Of a stretch of DNA of 64,000 nucleotides, positions 9,961 through 18,596 are shown piece by piece (positions within the stretch are counted from its first letter, which is position 1; each line of letters begins with the position of its first letter). Origin of the DNA: Chryseobacterium gotjawalense (lineage in GTDB: Bacteria; Bacteroidota; Bacteroidia; Flavobacteriales; Weeksellaceae); the NCBI RefSeq assembly GCF_030012525.1, contig NZ_CP124855.1:1798001-1862000 (forward strand), written 5' to 3'. Both the position numbers and the translations under genes were made by a program. Below the pieces are notes generated by a model. That model made no database searches. It was not told where the DNA came from and saw only the letters and a list, made by a program, of their open reading frames with translations.

Positions 9961-10032
9961 TAGCCTATAAGGGAATCGAACCCCTGTTGCAAGACTGAAA
10001 ATCTTGAGTCCTTACCACTAGACGAATAGGCC
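9961..10032 (-). tRNA. tRNA-Glu (UUC), no encoded CCA
   Basis: A second tRNA-Glu, clearly different in sequence from the one at 9521. The acceptor is GGCCTAT/ATAGGCT, the anticodon loop TTTTCAG gives TTC, and the T arm is GGGGTTCGATTCCCT, whose outer pair is G-U. The bases after the discriminator are CTA, so CCA must be added after transcription. It lies upstream of rpsT on the same strand. Confidence 0.92.
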
Positions 10033-10092
10033 TTTGCTTTGAGGACTGCAAAAATAGAAATTAGTTTTTAATCCTGCAACACTTTTTCAAAA

Positions 10093-11382
10093 TTATCTTG
10101 AAATTTTTTGAATCACCGAATTATTAATTCCTTTTCCCTCCAGATCATTCTGCACTTTCACCGCTTCTTCTAAGCTGGAAAACTTGCCGTAAGTATAGTA
10201 GAACTTGCCGTTTTCCTTGGTTCGGATCACGTCTTTCAAGGTATTGAGCACCGCAGAATTAGCACTCAATTTCTGATCACTCACCGCAACTTCTAAAGTA
10301 TAATAACCAATGCCTAATTTCTGATTGGGTATAAATGATATCGGCACAGCATTCTTAAATCCCGCATCTTTCACGGTTTTTAAATTACTATCTCTTACAG
10401 ACGCTAGATTTGTGACGCTATAATAATACTTATACAAATCATTATCTTTGATCGTAAGAACGTAATTCAGACCTTTTAAAGCCGGATCACTGCTGTTGTA
10501 CTTCATCGGCGATGACATCAATAAAATTCTGAAATCATTTTTCAAAGCGACTTCTGCCGGTTTCTCTGGTTGTTTGGGCACATTTACAATGCTTCCATTT
10601 CTTTCAATCGCTTTTTTATAACTTACAATAGCATCATAAATACTTTCAGCAATTTCATTTTGACCCTTATCCGAGGCCAAATACATTCCTTCGTCATAAT
10701 TACTGATAAAACCGGTTTCAATTAAAACAGAAGGCATCGCGTTTAACCTTAACACGTGTAGATTCTGTTGTTTTACTCCCCGCGAAAACCGTTGATCCTT
10801 TTTTTCAAAATTCCCTTCTACGAAACTGCCAAATAGAAGGCTGCTTTCTAAATATTTACTTTGTTGGATTTTAAGCGCAATTAAAGATTCAGGAGATTTC
10901 GGATCATACGAAGCAAAGGTCTCGCGGTCTTTTTCATCCAGGAAAATCACATCATTTTCTGCTTTGGCCACTTCAAGATTTGTTTTATTCTGATCTGGAC
11001 CCTGCACAAAGGTTTCGGTTCCGTATGGAGAAGTTTTAGTACTTGCATTGCAGTGAACCGAGACGAATAAATCTGCTTTACTGCGGTTCGCTAAGGTAGT
11101 CCGATCGGTCAACGACGGAAATTCATCTATTTTCCGGGTGTATATGATTTTAAAATCTTTGTTTTTTTCGAGCATACGCCCTAATTTTAATACCACAGCC
11201 AGGGTAACATCTTTTTCCCGTAAAGTTCCAACTTCACTGTAATACCTGTTTGCCCCATGATCAGAGCCACCATGCCCCGCATCCAGGACAATCGTGAACT
11301 TTTTTTGAGCGTTGGGAAGAATGAATATCAAAGAGAAAAAAAGGAATAAATATTTTTTAAAAGAAAAACTATCAGTAATCAT
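10093..11382 (-). CDS. N-acetylmuramoyl-L-alanine amidase (Amidase_3) with C-terminal SPOR-like region
   Basis: A periplasmic or secreted zinc amidase that cleaves the bond between MurNAc and the stem peptide, used in cell separation and wall turnover. A signal peptide spans residues 1-26 (ends LPNAQ). The Amidase_3 domain covers about 28-255 with the zinc ligands in LDAGHGGSDHGA, REKDV and VSVHCNAS and the catalytic Glu in LIETGFISN. After a linker, the last ~50 residues (YGKFSSLEEAVKVQNDL) resemble a SPOR repeat, which would direct the enzyme to denuded glycan at the septum. It is divergent from lptD with about 65 bp between the starts. Confidence 0.9.
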   Translation of the reverse strand: MITDSFSFKKYLFLFFSLIFILPNAQKKFTIVLDAGHGGSDHGANRYYSEVGTLREKDVTLAVVLKLGRMLEKNKDFKIIYTRKIDEFPSLTDRTTLANRSKADLFVSVHCNASTKTSPYGTETFVQGPDQNKTNLEVAKAENDVIFLDEKDRETFASYDPKSPESLIALKIQQSKYLESSLLFGSFVEGNFEKKDQRFSRGVKQQNLHVLRLNAMPSVLIETGFISNYDEGMYLASDKGQNEIAESIYDAIVSYKKAIERNGSIVNVPKQPEKPAEVALKNDFRILLMSSPMKYNSSDPALKGLNYVLTIKDNDLYKYYYSVTNLASVRDSNLKTVKDAGFKNAVPISFIPNQKLGIGYYTLEVAVSDQKLSANSAVLNTLKDVIRTKENGKFYYTYGKFSSLEEAVKVQNDLEGKGINNSVIQKISR

Positions 11383-11448
11383 CGGTAAATTTTAAAATTT
11401 ATATTAATTTTGACGGCAATATATAATATATAATAGAATAAAAGCACT

Positions 11449-14034
11449 TTGGTCAAAACTGGCTTCAAAAATATACCTCTCGTTTTAATTATCCTAATTT
11501 TTAACAATTTTTTAGCACATCTGCCTGCTCAAAATTTGACTGGAAATAAGATAGTTGATAAGACTGTACCCAAATCTGATACGGTTATTCTAAAGAAAGA
11601 ACAGTTGCAGGCAGTGGTGAAAACAAAGGCCGACCGCACCAGAAACGACATCCCAAAAAAGATGACCTATCTGAACAAAAATGCGCAGGTGAAATACCAG
11701 GACATGACCATCGATGCCGATTACATCTCGATTGACTGGGACAAATCGCTGGTCTTTGCAAGAGGAGAGCTGGATTCTTTGGGGAAAATTACAAAACCAG
11801 CAGTTGCCATTCAGGGAGGCAAAACTTACGAATACGACGAATTCACCTACAACATCAAAACCCGCCAGGCAATCGCCTTCAATGCCCGGACTGAGGAAAG
11901 CGAAGGGGTAATCGTTGCCGAAAAAACAAAGAAATATAACGACTCGGTCTTCTTTATGAAAAGAGGGAAATACACCACCGACGAATATTTCATTAAGAAA
12001 AAAGATACGATTGCGGATTACTATTTGCTCGCTCCCAACATTAAATTAATTAAAGGAAAAAATAAATCGCAGGTAATTACCGGACCGATTCAGATGTATA
12101 TCGAACAGGTTCCTACGCCTTTGATTATGCCCTTTGCGATTTTACCTTTTTCGGATAAAAGAAGCGCAGGGATTTTAATTCCAAGTTTTGGTGAAAGAGA
12201 AGATGTTGGATTTTTCCTGAATTCTCTGGGCTATTATCAGCCAATCGGGGAACATTTTGATTTCAAAATTCTGGCCGACCTCTACACCAAAGGAAGCTGG
12301 AATTTAAAACCGGAAATCAATTATAAAAAGAACTACAAATACACGGGGAATTTTTCTGCAGATATGGGAACAACTGTACGTGGAATAAAGGGTCTCGCCG
12401 ATTATTCCAAAACCGGAACGTACCGGATTGCGTGGCGGCACCAGCAGGATTCCAAAGCCAATCCGTTTCTTACTTTCTCGGCATCTGTGGATGTGGTGAG
12501 CAACAAGTTCTATAATAATACCGTAAATAATAATTACGCCTTTAATCAAAACAACCTCAACGCGCAACAGAATTCATCAGTCAGTATTGTTAAAAGATTC
12601 CTGACTTTACCGGTCACCATTACAGGAACTTCTTCTTATTCTCAGAATTTCTCGACCGGATTATCAGATTTAAAACTGCCGCTCATGAATGTGGCGATCA
12701 ACCAGTTTTATTTATTCAAACCAAAGACGGGAATCAGACAGGGTTTATTAGAAAACATTACGGTAAATACAGGACTGAACCTTAACAATTACGTCCAGAC
12801 AAATGAGGGCGAGCTTTTTACCAAAGCCATGTGGGATAAAATGCAAACCGGACTCAGAAACAATATTGCTTTAGGAACCAATACCACTATTGCTAAATTT
12901 TTCACGTTCTCGGTTTCTGCTAATGTAGATAATGCTTTAACCACCAAAACACTGACCAGAAATTACAATCCGCTCACCAATAAAGTGGAGGATCTGTTAA
13001 ACAATAAAATCGCAGGCTATTCTTCGTTCTCCACCAGCACGAGTTTACAGACCGTTCTGTATGGAATGTTAAATTTCAAAAAGAATTCATCCATTCAGGC
13101 GATTCGTCACATGATGACGCCACAGATCGGCTTCAGTTATTCGCCGGATTTTTCCGCGGCCAGTTTCGGATATTATAAAAATTATTATAATGACCGTGGG
13201 GAAATGACGCCCTACTCTATTTTTGACCGAGGAATTATCGGTTCACCTAATTCAGGTTTGGTACAGGCGTTAAGTTTTTCGGTCAATAATAATTTAGAGA
13301 TGAAAGTAAAGTCTAAAAAGGATTCTACCGGAACGAAGAAGCTGAAAATTTTTGAAAGTTTAAATTTCAATACCAATTACAATTTCGCGGCACCAAATCA
13401 TAAATGGTCGCTGTTTAGTTTCAGCGGACAAACCACCTTATTTGAAAAATTGAATCTGAACACCAACTTAACTCTGGAGCCTTATCAGATTATATTTGCC
13501 CCAGGAAGTGAAACCGGCATCAGGACAGAAAACTTCGGACATTTCAGCGTACAGGGTTTCAATGCACAGCTTTCTTATCCATTGAGTGAAGCCATCTTTG
13601 GTGAAAAAGAAGACCTTGCGAAGAAGTATAAAACTAAAGGAGAAATACGGAATGAAGATTATTATTTCGATGAAGATCATTACGCGAGGTTTAAGCAACC
13701 CTGGACTTTAAATATAAATGCACAGTATGGTTACACCCGAAGCTTAACCCGATTCGGAAATAATGTAGCGTCATTAGGGCTGGATGGCAGCATTAAATTA
13801 ACGCCTTTTTGGAATATCACAGGAAACTTATATTACGATATTGTCACCAAAGAAATCGCGACCACGCAGTTAGGATTCTCACGTGACCAAAGAAGTTTTA
13901 CCATCAACTTTAACTGGATTCCTTATGGACAGTACAAAGTGTATGATTTCTTTATCGGAATTAAAGCCAACATTCTGCGTGATGCAGTGAAATATAAGGA
14001 CCGAAGTTTCACCCAACCCAACGCGCCATTTTAA
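11449..14034 (+). CDS. lptD: LPS-assembly protein LptD-like outer-membrane beta-barrel
   Basis: Probable outer-membrane translocon that inserts lipopolysaccharide into the outer leaflet. It has an N-terminal signal segment ending near HLPAQ. Residues ~75-250 (YLNKNAQVKYQDMTIDADYI and following) resemble the OstA/LptD N-terminal jellyroll. 'PLIMPFAILPFSDKRSAGILIPSFGE' contains the conserved FsDkR(k/s)sGfL-type LptD motif. The rest is a long beta-barrel of about 600 residues. The start appears to be TTG at 11449, because an in-frame TAG lies 15 bp upstream and no ATG is near. The cysteines that form the E. coli LptD disulphides are absent, as is common in Bacteroidetes. Confidence 0.85.
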   Translation: MVKTGFKNIPLVLIILIFNNFLAHLPAQNLTGNKIVDKTVPKSDTVILKKEQLQAVVKTKADRTRNDIPKKMTYLNKNAQVKYQDMTIDADYISIDWDKSLVFARGELDSLGKITKPAVAIQGGKTYEYDEFTYNIKTRQAIAFNARTEESEGVIVAEKTKKYNDSVFFMKRGKYTTDEYFIKKKDTIADYYLLAPNIKLIKGKNKSQVITGPIQMYIEQVPTPLIMPFAILPFSDKRSAGILIPSFGEREDVGFFLNSLGYYQPIGEHFDFKILADLYTKGSWNLKPEINYKKNYKYTGNFSADMGTTVRGIKGLADYSKTGTYRIAWRHQQDSKANPFLTFSASVDVVSNKFYNNTVNNNYAFNQNNLNAQQNSSVSIVKRFLTLPVTITGTSSYSQNFSTGLSDLKLPLMNVAINQFYLFKPKTGIRQGLLENITVNTGLNLNNYVQTNEGELFTKAMWDKMQTGLRNNIALGTNTTIAKFFTFSVSANVDNALTTKTLTRNYNPLTNKVEDLLNNKIAGYSSFSTSTSLQTVLYGMLNFKKNSSIQAIRHMMTPQIGFSYSPDFSAASFGYYKNYYNDRGEMTPYSIFDRGIIGSPNSGLVQALSFSVNNNLEMKVKSKKDSTGTKKLKIFESLNFNTNYNFAAPNHKWSLFSFSGQTTLFEKLNLNTNLTLEPYQIIFAPGSETGIRTENFGHFSVQGFNAQLSYPLSEAIFGEKEDLAKKYKTKGEIRNEDYYFDEDHYARFKQPWTLNINAQYGYTRSLTRFGNNVASLGLDGSIKLTPFWNITGNLYYDIVTKEIATTQLGFSRDQRSFTINFNWIPYGQYKVYDFFIGIKANILRDAVKYKDRSFTQPNAPF

Positions 14035-14059
14035 ATTTTAAAGAATTAAACTTTAGTTT

Positions 14060-14067
14060 TATATTTG
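14060..14067 (+). promoter_or_regulatory. ridA promoter -7 box (TATATTTG)
   Basis: TATATTTG matches TAnnTTTG and lies 100 nt before the ridA ATG, which implies a leader of about 95 nt. No convincing -33 TTG is visible. Confidence 0.4.
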
Positions 14068-14140
14068 CCAAAAATCAATCCTATGAAATTGCCATTATCA
14101 AATACTGTAAACAAACACAAATAGAGAGAGGCGATTCCAT

Positions 14141-14170
14141 ATGACCTTAAAAAAAACTACCTACTTATGA
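14141..14170 (+). other. Nine-codon upstream ORF overlapping the ridA start (ATGA)
   Basis: An ATG at 14141 opens a frame of nine codons (MTLKKTTYL) whose TGA overlaps the ridA ATG as ATGA. This geometry usually means translational coupling. Three of the nine residues are Thr. Whether it is translated is not known from sequence. Confidence 0.3.
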
Positions 14171-14547
14171 AAAAGATCATCTCTACTTCGAAAGCTCCAG
14201 CTGCTATTGGATCTTATGCACAAGCGAATTTGGTGAACGGAATCCTTTATATTTCCGGGCAGATTCCCTTTAATTCAGAAACTGGCAAAATAGAAGAAGA
14301 CATAGACAAAGCGACTCATCAGGTGATGAAAAATTTAGAAGCGATTCTTACAGAAGCAGGACTCACCTTCGATAACGTGGTGAAAGCAACTATTTTCCTG
14401 AAAAACATGGATGATTTCGCAGTGATGAATGACATCTATGCCTCTTACCTTAATGCGGAAAGTTACCCGGCAAGAGAAACAGTTCAGGTATCCTGTTTAC
14501 CGAGAAATGTAGACATCGAAATCTCTATGATCGCACATCAATTTTAA
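14167..14547 (+). CDS. ridA: RidA family reactive intermediate/imine deaminase
   Basis: Hydrolyses 2-aminoacrylate and related reactive imines made by PLP enzymes such as threonine/serine dehydratase. At 126 residues it has the standard length for the trimeric family. The signature YPARETVQVSCLPRNVDIEI is present with the conserved Arg that anchors the substrate carboxylate, together with the N-terminal 'APAAIGSYAQA' and 'ISGQIP' motifs. Its start overlaps a short upstream ORF. The next gene begins at the base after its stop codon. Confidence 0.95.
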   Translation: MKKIISTSKAPAAIGSYAQANLVNGILYISGQIPFNSETGKIEEDIDKATHQVMKNLEAILTEAGLTFDNVVKATIFLKNMDDFAVMNDIYASYLNAESYPARETVQVSCLPRNVDIEISMIAHQF

Positions 14548-14991
14548 ATGAACTTTCTAAGAAATACATTTGCAGTTCTCACAGGCCTGGCTGTGGCAGC
14601 AATTCTTATTTCACTGGGAATAAGGCTGAACTCATCGTGGATTACCTATGATGAATATGCCCCTTTTCAAAGATGGGAAACGCTGTTGAAATCAATGGAG
14701 CACAAACCTTATTTTTTTGTAGCCTTATTAATTTCTTCAGGCATTGCGGCGACCGTAGGAGGTGTTGTTACTGCAATTATTGTAAAATACGCAAAAGTGG
14801 CTTATGCCATTTTGATAGGTTTTATCTTGCTGTTTATGGCTATGCTGGATATCATTATTTTCCCGTACCATCCAACCTTTTATAAAATTTTAATCTTCCT
14901 TACCTTCTTTCCTTTTGCCTGGATGGGCGGCAAGATTACAGAAGTAATTTATGAAAGAAAAAAAAGACGGCAGCGGAAACTAAACAAATAA
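14548..14991 (+). CDS. Hypothetical four-helix membrane protein
   Basis: 147 residues with four hydrophobic stretches at about 7-24, 55-78, 82-103 and 108-126, and a strongly basic C-terminal tail (YERKKRRQRKLNK) that should lie in the cytoplasm. I do not recognise a named family. The ATG follows the ridA TAA with no gap, so the two are co-transcribed. A bidirectional terminator follows. Confidence 0.75.
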   Translation: MNFLRNTFAVLTGLAVAAILISLGIRLNSSWITYDEYAPFQRWETLLKSMEHKPYFFVALLISSGIAATVGGVVTAIIVKYAKVAYAILIGFILLFMAMLDIIIFPYHPTFYKILIFLTFFPFAWMGGKITEVIYERKKRRQRKLNK

Positions 14992-15028
14992 AAAAAACGC
15001 AACCTTTAAAAAGTTGCGTTTTTTTTAA
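14990..15028. terminator. Bidirectional intrinsic terminator
   Basis: Stem ACGCAAC / GTTGCGT flanked by a run of A on the left and eight T on the right. It serves the plus-strand ridA unit and the minus-strand htrA gene, which converge here. Confidence 0.8.
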
Positions 15029-15044
15029 ATATTAATCAATCCAG

Positions 15045-16565
15045 TTAAGGCATTTTAAATCCTCTTGTCGTAATTCTGCCCATTTCGTCAACATATTTTA
15101 CCTGTACGTTTCCGCTGTAACCCTGCAAAATTTTCTCAATGTCTTTTTGGGAATTCACGGGTTTACCGTTCACTTCGATGACGATGTAATTATCTACGAT
15201 TCCGATTTTCGACATTTCATTGCCATCCTGTACGTTTTTGGCAACAACGCCACTGGTTAAACCATAATCGGTTTTGAACTTTTCACTTAATGGTTCGAAC
15301 TCAGATCCGATTTTCTCGGTAACGCTTAAATCCGCTTTGCTTCTCAGTGAAGTTCCTCCTGTTTGGTCTTTCAAAGTCACATTTACGGTGTTTTGTTTTC
15401 CGTTCCGCAAATAAGTAACAGCTACTTTATCGCCGGGTCTCTTACTTCCTACCGCAAAGGACAGGTCATAATAACTGGAAACCGCCGTGTTATCTACCTT
15501 TTTAATGATATCACCGGTTCTTAAACCGGCATCTTCAGCTCCTCCTTTATCAGCAACTTCAATTAAATAAACACCGTCACCACTTTTCAGATTGCTTTTT
15601 TTCTGCTGATTGTAGGCGGCAACAGTTCTTTCATCGGAAAGATCCAAAGGCACAACGCCCAAAAATCCTCTCTGAACCAATCCAAACTGTTTGATATCTT
15701 CAACTACCTTTCTCGCTAAATTCGATGGAACCGCAAAACCATATCCTTCATAATAACCGGTTTTGGAAGAGATCGCAGAATTAATCCCGATCAACTCACC
15801 ATTCGGATTAACCAGCGCTCCACCGGAATTTCCAGGATTAATGGCCGCGTCGGTCTGAATAAAACTTTCGATCGGAGATTTAGACTGCTGGCTGAGCAAA
15901 TCGATACTTCGGCCTTTTGCAGAAATAATCCCTGCGGTTACCGTAGAATTTAAACCCATCGGATTTCCGACTGCTAAAACCCATTGCCCAACTTCTACAT
16001 TATCGGAATTTGCAAAATTAAGGTAAGGCAATCCTTTTTCTTCGATTTTTAAAAGGGCGATATCAGTGGTCGGATCCGTACCTACCAAATTGGCAACATA
16101 AGACTTCTTATTAGAAAGCACGACTTCTAATTTGGTCGCACCGGCAATCACATGGTTATTAGAAATAATATAACCGTCCGGCGAAATGATTACTCCCGAA
16201 CCCATTCCGGTCGGCATGTTAGACGGGGGAGCCTGTTGCTGTTGTCTTGGATTTCCGCCAAAAGGATTGTTGAAAAAGAAATCAAACATATCCTGATCAC
16301 TTGTTCTGCTCTTTTTGTTTGAAAAGTTTTTGATACTCACTACAGCGGGAACTGTCATTTTGGCAGCTTTCACAAAGTCATCGCCTACTCCCGCCATATT
16401 AAAAGAGGCGTATTTTGCATCACTTGTCTTCGGCGCAAAATAATTAAAATCTGAATCATGGTTTTTTACATTAAAGTAATTGAATGCGCCAAAGGTCGTG
16501 GCTCCAGACATTACTCCTACTACTGCATACGGAATCAGTTTTTTTAAGGTGTTTCTCATCGTCAT
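15045..16565 (-). CDS. htrA: Do/DegP-family (HtrA) periplasmic serine protease
   Basis: An envelope stress protease/chaperone that degrades misfolded periplasmic proteins. An N-terminal hydrophobic segment (residues ~10-30) acts as signal or anchor. The trypsin-like domain carries the complete triad His138 (NNHVIAG), Asp168 (TTDIALLKI) and Ser247 (NPGNSGGALV). Two PDZ regions follow, at about 295-395 and 410-500. A Gln-rich loop (residues 107-113) lies in the LA-loop region. At 506 residues it has the normal length. The start could be the ATG at 16565 or the one two codons later at 16559; the second gives MRNTLKK. Confidence 0.95.
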   Translation of the reverse strand: MTMRNTLKKLIPYAVVGVMSGATTFGAFNYFNVKNHDSDFNYFAPKTSDAKYASFNMAGVGDDFVKAAKMTVPAVVSIKNFSNKKSRTSDQDMFDFFFNNPFGGNPRQQQQAPPSNMPTGMGSGVIISPDGYIISNNHVIAGATKLEVVLSNKKSYVANLVGTDPTTDIALLKIEEKGLPYLNFANSDNVEVGQWVLAVGNPMGLNSTVTAGIISAKGRSIDLLSQQSKSPIESFIQTDAAINPGNSGGALVNPNGELIGINSAISSKTGYYEGYGFAVPSNLARKVVEDIKQFGLVQRGFLGVVPLDLSDERTVAAYNQQKKSNLKSGDGVYLIEVADKGGAEDAGLRTGDIIKKVDNTAVSSYYDLSFAVGSKRPGDKVAVTYLRNGKQNTVNVTLKDQTGGTSLRSKADLSVTEKIGSEFEPLSEKFKTDYGLTSGVVAKNVQDGNEMSKIGIVDNYIVIEVNGKPVNSQKDIEKILQGYSGNVQVKYVDEMGRITTRGFKMP

Positions 16566-16866
16566 AAAATATTTAAAACGTTATATTTAATTGTTTACTA
16601 AACAAATTTAGTGCTAAATCAGTATTCGTAAAAAGGGGTTTGTTTCAACTTTAACTAAACATTAACAACAATTACCATATTTTAAATATTTTTAAATAAA
16701 TTTACCTTATCGACCCGATTTTTTAACAATTTCTTGAGGATCATTTACAATGACAAAATAGCAGATAAATGATGACGGACAAAAAAATCTTTATTATATT
16801 TGAAATCTATTCTTTAATATCAAAGCAAACTAATTACTTCTTTAAATTTCAAATCAGCAATATCGT
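16566..16866. other. Divergent promoter region between htrA and the DDAH-like gene
   Basis: This 301-bp AT-rich gap holds no gene. A minus-strand TAAATTTG box (16603-16610) lies 38 nt before the htrA start, and a plus-strand TATATTTG box (16795-16802) lies about 65 nt before the DDAH-like gene. Nothing else stands out. Confidence 0.45.
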
Positions 16867-17781
16867 ATGAAACTCAATATAAAAAATGAAACAGGAAGGC
16901 TTAAATCGGTTGTTCTGGGGCAGCCAAATTCTTTAGGAGCCGTTCCTACTTTAGAGGAAAGTTACGATGCAAAATCTTATGACACCATTCAGAAAGGAAT
17001 TTATCCTACCGAAAAAGAGGTCGTACACGAGATGAACGAATTTGAAAAAATACTAAAAAAATACGATGTTCAGGTATTCCGTCCGGAAATTATCGAAAAT
17101 TACAATCAGGTTTTTGCCCGTGACGTGGCTTTTGTTATTGATGATAAAATGATTATTTCTAATGTGATTGCCGACCGTGCGGATGAACAGGAAGCCTATC
17201 GTAAAATTTTCGAAGAAGTGAAATGGAGAGACATCATCAATCTTCCCGAAACGGCTCACATCGAAGGTGGCGACGTGATTGTCTGGAACGATTTTCTTTT
17301 CATAGGGACTTGTTTTTCTGAAGATTACAGGAACTTTAAAACCGCCCGGACCAACGAATACGCCATCAATATTCTGAAAGAGTATTTTCCTAAAAAGAGA
17401 ATTCTCGATTTTGAATTAAAGAAAAATGACCGCGAACCTTACAAAGGAATCCTACATCTAGACTGTACTTTCAATCCTGTCGGGACCGATAAATGCATTA
17501 TTTATAAAGACGGTTTTGTAGATGAAAGCGATTATCTATTGATTCTGGATATTTTCGGTGAAGAAAACTGTTTTCATGTGACCGATAAAGAAATGTTCGA
17601 AATGAATCCGAATATTTTCTCAATTTCTCCGGAAATTGTCGTTTCCGACTCTTCATTTACGAGAATGAACAATCACCTGAGAAACGAATGGGGAATGACG
17701 GTGGAAGAAATTCCATATCGTGAGATTTCGAAAATGGGCGGTTTGTTGAGATGTTCTACGATGCCTTTGGTGAGGGAATAA
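16867..17781 (+). CDS. DDAH/arginine-deiminase-like guanidine-modifying hydrolase
   Basis: A member of the guanidino-modifying (amidinotransferase/ADI/DDAH) superfamily, 304 residues. The catalytic set is visible: FARDVAF (Arg85-Asp86), HIEGGDV (Glu133, Asp136), His197 in GILHLDCTF and nucleophile Cys296 in LLRCSTMPL near the C-terminus. These enzymes hydrolyse arginine or methylated arginine, or transfer its amidino group. The substrate cannot be set from sequence alone; hydrolase is more likely than transferase in this genome context. It lies near a second superfamily member (ctlX) with cutC between. Confidence 0.8.
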   Translation: MKLNIKNETGRLKSVVLGQPNSLGAVPTLEESYDAKSYDTIQKGIYPTEKEVVHEMNEFEKILKKYDVQVFRPEIIENYNQVFARDVAFVIDDKMIISNVIADRADEQEAYRKIFEEVKWRDIINLPETAHIEGGDVIVWNDFLFIGTCFSEDYRNFKTARTNEYAINILKEYFPKKRILDFELKKNDREPYKGILHLDCTFNPVGTDKCIIYKDGFVDESDYLLILDIFGEENCFHVTDKEMFEMNPNIFSISPEIVVSDSSFTRMNNHLRNEWGMTVEEIPYREISKMGGLLRCSTMPLVRE

Positions 17782-17858
17782 TTATTTTTTAGCAACCGTT
17801 TTTACCGCAAAAGAAACAAAAGATAATTTATCTTTTTCTGAATGAGTTGATTGTGATT

Positions 17859-18521
17859 TTACGAACTCAACTGTTTCAGTGTTTTGATTTCATCGTCTGT
17901 AACGAAGGTATCATAATCCCTGATCGCAGAAGAATGAAAACTTTTTCCACCGGTAAATCTTTTCAATTCCAAAATATTTTTTGAGCGTACGCCGCCGCCA
18001 ATCAGAATCTCGATTTTATCGGAATATTTTTCAATTAAAGTTTTCAGCATTTCTTTTCCTTCCATGGCGGTTGGTTTTCCACCGGAAGTGAGTACTGTTT
18101 TGAAACCTAATTTAATTAAAGTCTGAACGGACTTTTCCAAATCTGCGGTCCGGTCGAAAGCACGGTGAAAAGTACACGGCGTTTCTCCGGCAAGCTCGAG
18201 AAGTTCCTTATTTCTGGCTTCGTCAATTTCGTTGTCTGAAGTTAATATCCCAAACACAAAACCGTCTGCTCCTCCTTCTTTAAAAGTGATTATACTGTTT
18301 TTCATCTGAACAAATTCATCTTCAGAATAAAAGAAAGGCCCACCTTTCGGACGGATCATCACATAAACGGGCATTTTATAATTTCTTTTGAGATGCAAAA
18401 ATTCGTAAAAGTCGGGAGTGGTTCCGCCGAGCTCCAGATTATCACAGAATTCAATTCGATCCGCCATCGACTGGCAGGCGGTTTCTGCAGAGGTAACTTC
18501 AAAACAGGCAATTTCTAACAT
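17859..18521 (-). CDS. cutC: CutC family protein
   Basis: A TIM-barrel protein of 220 residues historically linked to copper homeostasis, though the real activity is unsettled. Motifs: N-terminal MLEIACFEVTS, 'RPKGGPFFYSEDE', and HRAFD near the middle, all typical of CutC. I chose the ATG at 18521 because it gives the canonical N-terminus. The longer open frame to 18689 would add 56 unrelated residues and run through the ctlX promoter and start. It is divergent from ctlX with a 75-bp gap. Confidence 0.92.
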   Translation of the reverse strand: MLEIACFEVTSAETACQSMADRIEFCDNLELGGTTPDFYEFLHLKRNYKMPVYVMIRPKGGPFFYSEDEFVQMKNSIITFKEGGADGFVFGILTSDNEIDEARNKELLELAGETPCTFHRAFDRTADLEKSVQTLIKLGFKTVLTSGGKPTAMEGKEMLKTLIEKYSDKIEILIGGGVRSKNILELKRFTGGKSFHSSAIRDYDTFVTDDEIKTLKQLSS

Positions 18522-18548
18522 AGGTTTTTTATTGTCTATAAATTTAAG

Positions 18549-18556
18549 TATTTTTG
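18549..18556 (+). promoter_or_regulatory. ctlX promoter -7 box (TATTTTTG)
   Basis: TATTTTTG fits TAnnTTTG and ends 40 nt before the ctlX ATG, inside the 75-bp gap between cutC and ctlX. Confidence 0.4.
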
Positions 18557-18596
18557 TGACACAAAGGGGTGAATACCCTGTTAAAACATACAATTC

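Noticed and set aside
11714-11911. A 65-codon frame inside lptD
   Set aside because: Shadow of the lptD coding sequence in another frame.
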